DNA of 64,000 bases, taken from Azadirachta indica. Lineage: Eukaryota; Streptophyta; Magnoliopsida; Sapindales; Meliaceae. Location of the stretch: NCBI GenBank assembly GCA_022749755.1, contig CM040443.1, forward strand, positions 14,957,744-15,021,743, written 5' to 3'. Shown piece by piece: positions 1 to 9,659 of this stretch. The notes beneath the pieces are model-generated. The model saw nothing but the letters and a program-made list of their open reading frames with translations, was not told where the DNA came from and did not search any database. Numbering within the stretch: the stretch's first letter is position 1; every line of letters begins with the position of its first letter. The position numbers were made by a program, and so were the translations under genes.

Positions 1-396
1 ATTGTAAGTTTAAGAATCGTTTAATCACAAAATGCTTAGAGTCTAATTCTTACATATCCTTCTCATGTGGAGAAAAAAAATAGAGAAAAAATTTATGGGT
101 ACATATTTTTAATTAAAGAGTTGAGTTGTAATTAATTCACCAAAAAATTTGTTTCAATTTCTCTTCAAGGAATGGATGAATAATAATTTCTATTCATGCT
201 ATGTTACTAATAACAACAAATTAAATTTGTTCTTGGGGATGATAATCATAAAAGACCAATGACAAGTTCTTCCAAATGGACATTAATGGTTCATTTTGGC
301 TCCAATATGATATAATTATGTATATTTATGTATATCTAACTAGTAGGAGATTTTATTACAACTTGTTTAATTTGAAAAATATTTTTTAATATTATA
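1..396. other. AT-rich spacer without a gene
   Basis: The sequence is AT-rich with frequent stops in all frames. I see no coding segment, RNA gene or clear repeat boundary up to the MITE that starts at 406. Confidence 0.5.
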
Positions 397-678
397 AATA
401 CAATTGGGAGAATGCCCATTACCCCTCTCTTTTTTCAGCTAATGCTCCATTATTCCCCCTATATTTTGTCTAATATCTCATCACTCTCCTGATTCTTTTT
501 TTTTTCAATTTTACCTTTCAGTTCAATTAATTTATAAATAGCTAAATAAAAAATATTAAAAATACTAAAGAGTAAAATCGGAACTCAGGGGGTGATAAGA
601 TATTACAGAAAATATAGAGGGGTAATGGGACATTAACAAAAAAAGTAGAGGGGTGATGGGCATTCATCCAATACAATT
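397..678. mobile_element. MULE-type MITE with 9-bp target site duplication
   Basis: The element is 406-669 (264 bp). Its left end reads GGGAGAATGCCCATTACCCC, and the reverse complement of its right end reads GGATGAATGCCCATCACCCC. The two ends stay similar for about 90 bp, so most of the element is two inverted arms. It is flanked by a perfect 9-bp direct repeat, AATACAATT, at 397-405 and 670-678. Nine-base duplications and long inverted ends are typical of the Mutator superfamily. It has no coding capacity, so it would need a transposase supplied by another element. Confidence 0.85.
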
Positions 679-1830
679 TATACTAATATAGATATTCAAA
701 AATGATGATTATACCCCATCAATAATAGTTATCTAAATCAATAATGATCAAATATTCAAATTTGATAAAATATAATATATTTTTAAAAATACATTAATAA
801 AATAAATCATAATATTATTTTTTGAAAAATTATAAATTTTAAGTATAGAAAAATATTATTAAATATATAAACTATAGTAAAACAAAATACATAAGTCATG
901 ATTGGAATTTATTTATTGAAATTATTACAGACGATTTATATTTTATCAATGTATTGTAAAATACATGTAATAAATCATATTATCAATATTTACAATATAT
1001 AGTTAATGTATTGAAAGGTTTAGCTATAGATAAATAAATTTATAGATTAATATTGAAGTGTTATTAAATTTACATTATTTATTTATAACATAAATAATAT
1101 TTGTTAACATATCATAACGAAAATATAAATTTAATTATTTTATAATATTTAATGATTCAATATTAATCAAGTATTAAAAAATAAATAAATTAGAATATTT
1201 ATAGGTATGGTATTATAGTATATTTTATTTATAGATTGGTATTAATTTATGATATATTTTATATTTATGTATAGTGAAAATACATAAAATATGATAAAAA
1301 TTAAATATATATATATATAAATTTATAATATATATTAATAATACAAAATGATAAATGTAATATATTTTGTCAAAATTTCAAAATATAATAATTATTTTGT
1401 CAATAACTATTATTGATGGATATAATTTTTATATTTTTAATTTGTAAGTAATTATTTTTAAATTAATTTTAAAATACAATGGGTAAATAATTATATATTT
1501 CAATTAATAATATAAATAATAAGATAAGAAGAAACTTGGGGCAACTATTGCACTTGAGCCAATCATATGATATACTCAGTCAAATAAGCCCAAACTTTTG
1601 CTGTTAAATATAAAGGTGGGCTCGAACTAAACCAAAACCAAACTAAATGAAAAAAAAAAAAAAACCAGGTTTTTTGTTTTTGGAATCAAAATCAAACCAA
1701 ATGAAAATTGGAATCAAAACACACATATTTCAAATTGAATCAAACCGAGTTGGTTTGTTTCAGGCATATTTCAAAGTCGATTTAATTTTTGGGTTTTATT
1801 TTTTATTATTATTTAAATCTTCATAAAATT
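679..1830. other. Very AT-rich spacer with nucleotide-biased repeat
   Basis: 679-1560 is extremely AT-rich with no open frame of note. From about 1600 to 1790 there is a stretch built of repeated AAACCAAA / AATCAAACC words followed by TTGGTTTG. This resembles the ends of plant non-autonomous elements that carry AACCGAACC-like words. Boundaries and family cannot be fixed by eye. Confidence 0.4.
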
Positions 1831-2972
1831 ACGTCGTTTTGATACTAAAATATATAAAACAATCTACAAATTGAATCTTAGCGATATTTTCTTTCCTTTT
1901 TGCCATCGATTAAAGATTGTTATAAGAATCTTTCTTCAAGAAAATAAAAAAAACCAAACTAATATTCTACTTTCAATTGTTCATAGATCATCGATTTTCC
2001 ATTTCTTATTTCTTCAACAAGAAAAAGCTTGCAGCTCACTATTTCGTATGTTTTGGAAGGTCTATTTACCCAAGAAACTGAGCAAGAATGCATTTTGCTA
2101 AGTACCTGTCTTGGTCTTGGATGAAGTTAATTTATTTGATCTTTGTCATAAAATGTATGTCAATTGCTTTAATAACTATTTGAACCAAATGAGAAAGGAT
2201 AGCGATCAAGAATCATTTATCATTACATCAATCGTAGCTTTAGGCTGCTTCAACTTTCTAATTCAGAGAAGGATCCCCCAGAATCTCCCAAGGTTAGCGG
2301 GGGAAATGATCATGCTTATTTAAAGTATAACTGGATTTAAACATAGCAGGGAAGCATTAATGTAGAGGAAGGGGCATGATGCCGAGGAAGAAGGTTCTAT
2401 TAGCCATGCTCCTACATTGGGTATTGGTTTAAATGACATAAAGCATCTACAACTCTATCACTAACAATATATGAAGTATGTGTTGATCACATTTTTTTCT
2501 TCTCTCATTACCTATTTGAGTAGCTTACGACCTGGGATTCCAATACTACTTAAGAAATTGAATCAAGAAATTCTTAAAGATCGGAAGAAGAAGGATGGAA
2601 CGAATAAAAAAAATGTAAAAGGTTTCTCTCCTTCTAGTACGAACGATTTTACTAATATTTTTTTAATATAAGTAATATTAATGAACCTAAAGTTAGATTT
2701 GTTTGCGTATATCTTTTAAAGTTCATCTTCTTTTTATTCAACATTATATTAGACTCCAATTAAGATGTCTTGTTTTTGATAAATGCTCTGTACTTTCAAA
2801 TGATACACTTGAAAACTGAGTTTTTTCTTATGTCAATTAAGGATGTTGCATTTTCTTGTTGGAGCATTTGGAGCTGTATCATATTTTAGAGTTGAGAATC
2901 AATGAAAGTTAGCTAATTACAAGTTTGTGTTATAGGAATAAATGTGAAAAAAAAAAAAAAAAAAAAAAAAAA
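1831..2972 (+). other. Unclassified segment ending in a 26-base poly(A) run
   Basis: Short open stretches occur at 1871-2101, 2111-2323 and 2471-2671, but none matches a family I recognise. The segment ends in 26 consecutive A residues at 2947-2972. A terminal poly(A) run could mark a retroposed transcript (LINE, SINE or processed pseudogene), but I found no flanking target duplication. It could equally be a simple repeat. Confidence 0.3.
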
Positions 2973-3125
2973 GACTTCCATATAGGACAAGTGTCATTCT
3001 ACTTTCCTAATCTTCGACTTTTGTTAGGTTTGGTGGTTATGAGAAACTAGATGTGTGGGTTATAAGTGAAGCATTTATTAGTTTCAATAACAGCTCTCTT
3101 ACATTAGTTTAGAATGGAATAAGGT

Positions 3126-3605
3126 AGGTATAGGCACGGGTCAGTCCAATTCGAGTTTCTTAAAAAGTAGACTGAACCCAAAAGTTCTAGATAGACTAGG
3201 CCTAATTGAATGCAAGAAAAGAATCAAACCAAATCCAGATTGATCAGCTCGGTCCAATTTGGTTCAGTTTTTGGGATTTTTATACTAAATCTTTTATTTA
3301 AAATTAAGAATAAAAATAACACTTATTTACATGTCAACATTACTTTTCTAAACTTAATAAATATAATTTGATTTTATAAATACCCAAATCCATTAATATA
3401 TATAATATAAGTAATTAATTTGATAAAAAATAAATAAAATTAAAAATTTGGGTTCGGTTCAAGTATTTTAGTTAAGACCGAGATTGGACTTAGAATTTTA
3501 GGTCTTTTAATGTTAAATGAAATTGTACCGAATTACATGTAGAACTAGACCAAATTTTTCTGGTTGGATCCGGGCAGGTCTAATTTTTTGGTTTCCAATC
3601 TTTTT
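3126..3605. repeat. Degenerate non-autonomous repeat with inverted GGTC/GACC-rich ends
   Basis: The left side holds the words GGCACGGGTCAGTCC and CAGCTCGGTCCAATTTGG. The right side holds GGGTTCGGTTCAAG and GGATCCGGGCAGGTC. Between them lies about 200 bp of AT-rich filler. This arrangement resembles plant non-autonomous hAT-like repeats, whose ends are rich in GGTTCGG-like words. No target duplication could be fixed. Confidence 0.4.
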
Positions 3606-3892
3606 CACCCAATCGGTCTTTCTAACGTAAATAGTTGTTATAGAACTTATGAATTACTTTATTATACTCCACACTAGAATTAACTAGCAATTGGAGATAT
3701 GAAAAGGAGAATTATGTTCATGAATTAGATTCACGAGAAGCCAGAAGGTGAACATACAAATCCTCCGAAAGTCTTAAATTTTTTTTCTGTTATTGAATTC
3801 TTTCCCAACCACCTATCGAATCTATCAAATTCATCAATTTACAAATGATTAGTTGAGAGTAAAATAAAGAATGACAAATGAAAAATATTGCC

Positions 3893-6800
3893 TTAAGGTT
3901 AAGCTGGCAAATGGGTTGTGTTAGACCAACACGGCCCACAAAACTTCAGCCCATGTGAGCTCTTGTGTCCGGCCCGTACAACATGCACTGTAAAATCGAT
4001 TAGCCCAACACTGCCAACGACATAGTTACCGTGCGTGTCGTGCCAGCCTAACCTATTAGAATGCAAACTCAGCATAGCCCAGAAGCTCATAAGGGTCATA
4101 CAGAGTCTGTGAACAATATTAAACTTGAACAATAAAAATGAACAGTGACCTAGTATTAATATTAAATTACTATTATTAATATTTTTTTACATTTTAAAGA
4201 TTACAAATTAATTTAAATCAATAAAAAATTGTTGAATAATAAATAATTTGTTAAATTAAAAATAATAGTAAATTAAATAAGTTTAAGATAATAATACATT
4301 TAATAAATAATAAGTTTATGATATTTATTGTTTGTTATTAAATTAAAATTTTGAATGAATAAGTACAATTTATAATAAAATATAATAATTAATTATATTT
4401 TGATCATGATATAATTAAATATTTTAGATATTCATATTTACGAAATTATAAACACATAATATGATTATCAGTTATATTTAGTTATAATTAATATAATGTA
4501 AAGACATTAATAATCATCAATATATTATACTCTTATTTTTCTGATCAAAATGTTATATGCAAAGTTGTATATTAATTTGAAAATAATTATCAATCATCAT
4601 TTCATAAGTTTACTTAAAATATATAGTTGGAACAATCAAAATTAAAATTTTATTTTTAATTTAAAATTCACATTTTTTATTTTTTGGATTTAAATTGAAG
4701 TAATTTAAATTTTATGTAAATTGTGTTAATTCTTTAATTTATTTTGTAATTAAATAACTAATTAATGGATGTAGCGGAAATATTTTTATTTTTCATTTTT
4801 AAATGTTACATATTACGAAGTAGAAAATTTTGCATTTAATCACTTTTACTTCATTTCATTTTACCTAAAACATGTAATTTGTACACTTCTTGGAATAAAT
4901 AAGATCCTAGTTTATTTATGTAATCATAATCTTGATATATATAAGTGTTATATATACAAGAGAATTAAGATTGTGGATAATAAACTGAAATAGTCTGTAA
5001 TAAATTAATTAAAGTTGAGTTCTTTAATTAAATATTACTAATCCGGTTTATTAATATTAAGAATGTAATAGTTTTATCCAGACTATTGAAGTAGTGACAT
5101 TATGGTGGAAGCACTTTATATAATATGATTATATAGGACTAAATTAGATATAGTTTGAATTCTTATATAAATTCTGTTACTAACTGAAAATTCAAACAAT
5201 GTTAATAGATGATCATCTGCAGATCAATTTTAATCCTAAGTAGTCATAAACTCTTGTTTATATTGTTGAGTCTTTTGAATTACTTGTTAAGGTTTGTTTT
5301 AACAACAAGTTCAACATTCGTATCTTGGATATTTAATAGTATAAATAGTTGGAAATGTGACATACAGATATAGAATCCATTCCTTCTTATTGGAAGTCAG
5401 AAAAATGGTTTTCTTAAGTATTAATTCTGAAATTGAATAGTTTAAGTGCTCAATTTGTAACTGGCTTATAAATTAACTGTTCAGTGGAAAATTAATGAAA
5501 TTTAAGGATAAACATGTAATTAGAGAGGTAAAACGAAAAATTGACCTACTTTTAATTATAAACCTTTTATGGAGGGTTAAACTGTATCTATTGATTATAT
5601 CAATAGATTTCTTAAAGTTTTTTGAGTAAAATATATCTATAATTTCAAGAGTTCAATTTCAGATTTTTAATGGAATAATACTGAAATTAATAAATTAAAT
5701 TAATTAATTAAAGAGTTTAATTAATTATCTAAATTTATTGGAGCTTGAAATGGTAGGTCCATAGGTCTTCAATACCACTTTTTAGATCAGTCCAGTAAAT
5801 AATAAAATGGATAAGATTATTATTTGAATATTTATATGTCCAAAATATAGTTTTTGGAATACGTTTTTGGATTCAATTAATTTATTAAGAATTAATTAAT
5901 TAGTAAGATATTTTAAGGATAATATCTTTCATTAATATTCAAATAATTTAATTTAAGAAATTAAATGGATAAATTCTCATATAGATATTTATCCTCTTTA
6001 TAGTTTCTTTTCAACATTAATTTTGAATTAATTAGAATTTCACTTTTATTAGAAGTTGTTTTGCAAATTTTTAATTAATTAATAAATATTATTAATTTAT
6101 TTATTTATTTTAATTAAACTATTACTTCTATTACAAGTTGTCTTACATATTTAATAATTAATAAATGTTATTAATTAATTCATTCTATTCTAATTAAAAT
6201 TGTTTTAATTAAAATAGAACGATATAAAAAGACATAAATGGTGGAAACCCTAAGAGATAGAAAAAGGATTTTTATTTTCGATGTACTACAGAGTAAAATT
6301 ATTTTTCTCTAAACACCATTGTATTACAAAAGAAGCACACTCTCTTTTTTGTGGCAACTGTTGGAGGATTGTTTTGAAAATTATTGGTGAAGGAAAAGTT
6401 GCAGCAAAAGTAATTTAAAAGTATCAAGAAGTATCTGTTCTTTTCCTTCTTTTTATTTATATTAAAACCATTTGTTCATACAAATTTTATAATTGTCCTG
6501 CTTTAATCTTTCGTTGTTTATTTGATAAAATTTTGGAACATTTACATTTGACAATGCAAATAAATATTATAAATTACAAACTTATAGAAAAAACCTACTA
6601 GCCTTTATATTTTAGGTAGGTTTAAATTGAAATTGAACAAAAGTATAATATAATTACAATATAAATTCAATATAGTTATAAAGTTAACATTTATATTTTA
6701 TCCATATAAAATTTTACATTTTTAGATTCTTAGATTTAAATTTAAAAATTTATGTAATTTTTGTTAACCAAAATTTCATGATAATTAAATTTGTATTAAA

Positions 6801-7133
6801 TTTTATTTTAATAATTTAATAATTTTGGTTTTATTATTTAAAATCAATTCTTTTTGTCAATGATGAACAGTAACCAACTATTGATTAGGTCTGTGTTACT
6901 ATTCACGATATGAATAGTAACCCAGATAATAGAGCAACTTAGCCCATAAATAATACTGACACAACCCAACACGGAATGTTTACTATTCATAGCACAACAC
7001 CGCACGTGAGCCTTTTTTCTTAACCTAGCTTGTGAATAGTGTCGTGCCATATCGAGCCATGTTGACCTATTCATGAGTTAGGTCGTGCCGTGCTCAAGCC
7101 AACCCACTCGTTTTGTGACTTCTAGCTAAGGTT
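3893..7133. mobile_element. Degenerate non-autonomous hAT-like element with 8-bp TSD
   Basis: The element is 3901-7125. It starts AAGCTGGCAAATGGGTTGTG. The reverse complement of its right end carries AAAACGAGTGGGTTGG after a short degenerate tip. Both terminal regions (about 3900-4140 and 6870-7125) are rich in GTGTCGTGCC / GCCCAACAC words, a pattern common in plant non-autonomous hAT elements. The flanking 8-mers are TTAAGGTT (3893-3900) and CTAAGGTT (7126-7133), a 7/8 match; an 8-bp duplication is characteristic of hAT. The interior is AT-rich with no transposase. It includes a promoter-like stretch near 6218 and an LTR-like T-rich tail near 6450-6540, possibly a nested solo LTR. Confidence 0.5.
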
Positions 7134-7495
7134 ATGATAGATATGAATGTCAATCACATTGTGGACATGAAACACATTTTAACAAAAAATTTTATGTTCA
7201 CGACATATTGAATAAAGGAATAAAGAAATAGAGATAATTTAACTTTCTTTTTGTGAGGGTTAATAAGATTCCTATAAATATAACAAGAGTTAACAACTTC
7301 TGTTCTTGTAGGGGTCATTTCTTCAAGTCATTGGCGAATAACTCCACAATTGCTTTATTAACCACCAAGAATGGTTTAGAAGGGAAGTTTCCAACTAAGG
7401 ATCAAATTTTAGCTTGGTTAATTAAGCATTGCAAGCTTAATTTTTGTGATTTTATTCAGAAAAGGATGCCAAATGGTTATTCATATCCTTATTAG

Positions 7496-7985
7496 TAGGG
7501 AAGTAATTCGGATAAATGAATCGTATTTGAGTCAACATGAATATGATTCATATTCATGTCAATTTTGTTAAATTTGAGCACGACTAGTTTATTTAGACAC
7601 GATTCGGTTAAGATATAATTATGCATTTAAGATATGATTATTAGTCTAATATATGATTCATTTAAGATACGATTATTCGTTTAAAATATGATTATTCGTT
7701 TGAAAGACAATTATTCATTTAAGACATGATTATTTATTTAGGAAATGATTATTAGTTTAAAAGTTGATTATTCGTTAAAAATAGGAGTATTAGTTTAATT
7801 AATTGTATTTTAAACGAATAATCATATTAGAATGATCAACCATTAATATGACACAAATAATAATCGTATCGATACAAATACAAAATAATTATTATTTGTG
7901 TTAAGTTTTTCAAATTTGAATTCGTTTAATAACATCGAATTCGTGTCGAATAATCATATTGTGTTCCAAATTACCACTCTTACCT
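7496..7985. repeat. Insertion with inverted ends, holding a 19-bp tandem array
   Basis: The left edge (GGGAAGTAATTCGG) and the reverse complement of the right edge (AAGAGTGGTAATTTGG) are similar, which indicates a MITE-like unit. It splits the upstream LINE relic between its YPY codons and the following reading frame. It contains the tandem array at 7596-7800 and an inverted copy of the array unit just after it. The exact ends and target duplication are uncertain. Confidence 0.5.
7596..7800. repeat. Degenerate 19-bp tandem repeat, about 10 units
   Basis: Successive units read GATATAATTATGCATTTAA, GATATGATTATTAGTCTAA, GATACGATTATTCGTTTAA, AATATGATTATTCGTTTGA and so on. Most are exactly 19 bp and one is 16 bp. 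The downstream strand at about 7811-7827 carries AAACGAATAATCATATT, the inverse of a unit, so a hairpin can form. Confidence 0.8.
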
Positions 7986-8114
7986 AATAAGGTGTGAAAT
8001 ATAAGAAGGATGCTGTACATATTGGTCACTTGCATAATATCCTTATTATTGTGAAGTTTCAAACAAAGGTGGAAATTTTATCTTCGTTAATTGAGCATAA
8101 CAAGCTTAATACTT

Positions 8115-8174
8115 GTGATCTTGTTCAGAAAAGACAACCAACAAGTGATCTTGTTCAAAAAAGACAACCAACAA
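8115..8174 (+). repeat. 30-bp tandem duplication in the LINE relic
   Basis: The 30-mer at 8115-8144 is repeated at 8145-8174 with a single difference. It duplicates in frame the peptide DLVQKRQPTS. It is a recent small duplication inside an already dead reading frame. Confidence 0.85.
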
Positions 8175-8254
8175 GTTATTTGTATCCTTATTTGGGTGTG
8201 ATCTATAAGAGGGATGCCACATATATTGGTCACTTGAGCTTACATTACCAATAG

Positions 8255-8668
8255 TCATCAAAGCTATGGTATACTATATTGCAAGTTGCTCAAACCTCAT
8301 GGGTAACTCCAGTATGTAGGGGCCTCTTTTGATATCACTTTTAATGCATTTACGGATATCCTTTTTTATTTATTCAAGCGAATTGAAAGGAGACAAGCAT
8401 AAGTTAGAACAACTAATAGCCTCAAATATCAGGAGATCAAACTATAACGGGCAATTTAATGAAAAATATAAGATAGGATTTTCATACTTTTCAATTGCTG
8501 CAAATGAAGAAATATCACTACTGACAAGGCACTGTCTAATGTCACCAAACTTGATGAATGACATGGAGAGACTCATATATTACAATTGGTTTATATCTAT
8601 GCGTATATCCCTATTCACTCTCTCTGCAAGCAACAATCTGACAATCACGAAAAAGAAAATAAAAAGTG
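8255..8668. other. Spacer between LINE relic and MULE
   Basis: A 115-codon open stretch (8329-8676) shows no recognised motif and runs into the transposon end, so I do not call it a gene. Nothing else is visible. Confidence 0.4.
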
Positions 8669-8677
8669 TTTTATGAA

Positions 8678-8760
8678 GGAAAAACTACAATTACGCCCTG
8701 GTAGATTCCAATTGCTACAATTATCCCCTTATTTGTTAAAAAAATATGATAGCCCTCCTA
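8678..8760 (+). repeat. Left terminal inverted repeat of the MULE
   Basis: About 80 bp pairing with the right end at 14270-14350. Shared blocks are GGAA.AACTA.AATTAC, TAGAT.CCAAT and ACAATTATCCCC.TATTTGTT. In this family the transposase binds such ends, and they often carry the promoter. Confidence 0.85.
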
Positions 8761-9659
8761 CGGTCAGTTTTCTAATAGAATGAAGCTAATTTTTTAGGGC
8801 AAAAGGAACATTTACTGAAATCAGCTGACGTGGTAGACAATTTGGCCAGAGTATCTAATATGGAAGTTACAATTTATTGTTGAGTGCAAAGAGAAAGAAA
8901 ACTCTATCAGATCTTTCCTCCCATTTTTGTTCTTTGCGACTCTTGATTAACCACTCTCTCATCCCTGAACATCGTCGATTGCTGCCTTAATCTTCATCGC
9001 AAGTTGGAGCAAAAAAACACTAGGTTGATATTGCTTGTGTAATCGTCAGTTTGTGAGTGTGTTCAGCCTTAGTTTATTGTATTTGAAGACGGTTAAAAGC
9101 AACTATAAGCATCGGTTAAAGCTCTGACCTCCATTGATTTACAATAACGGTAAGTACATATTGCAATAATAATTTATATCACTCATTTAGGTAATGTTGC
9201 TGTTGTTATGCATGTGAATAATGGTGGATTTTGTGGGTTTTTGATTGTGAAATGTACGTGGGTATGGAAATGCTTGTGGGTATTTGACCGAAAATTGAGA
9301 AAGGGAGTTGTGTTGCTAATATGTATGTTAGTCGCATTCATATGTGTAATAACCTGTAGAAGTGTTGGTAGTTAGATTCTATGATTTGATGTTTTGTATA
9401 GAATTAAAGATACTTGGTGATTAGTTTTTGCATATTATTTAATATTGTTGTGACACTATTTATAGTTGTGAATCGAATGCTCGACCATATTTGGTTGTAC
9501 CTTGGATCCAATGAAATTTTTTGGTCAATAGAATATGGGGACAATATTTTTTAATTCCTTGGATCGAATTAGTTTGGTAGCATGCATTAATGATATGATT
9601 GATGATGAAAACTACAAATGCAAAGGAATTATGCCTAGGTCAAAAGAAATAATTGACTT

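Larger units (their letters stand above)
7253..8330 (+). pseudogene. LINE reverse-transcriptase zinc-binding (zf-RVT) remnants, doubled
   Basis: Two related segments encode relics of the zinc-binding region found C-terminal of plant LINE reverse transcriptases. The first, 7253-7495, includes QKRMPNGYSYPY. The second, about 7994-8330, includes QKRQPTSYLYPY followed by IYKRDATYIGHLSLH and, after a stop, SSKLWYTILQVAQTSW. In the family this corresponds to the segment with the C-x2-C and H-x4-C ligands and the following LW. Here several ligands are lost. The first copy is interrupted by the repeat at 7496-7985. There are no catalytic RT motifs, so this is a 3' fragment. Confidence 0.55.

Noticed and set aside
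4940..6540. Possible solo copia-type LTR inside the hAT-like element
   Set aside because: A promoter-like GATATAAAAAG near 6218 and a CA end near 6540 look LTR-like, but I could not find the TG start, a 5-bp duplication or a second copy.
7596..7800. Regular short repeat that could be taken for a CRISPR array
   Set aside because: Units are contiguous 19-mers without spacers in a plant nuclear context.
8329..8676. 115-codon plus-strand frame
   Set aside because: Ends at the MULE insertion boundary, has no recognisable motif and lies next to a LINE relic; likely chance or 3' LINE sequence.
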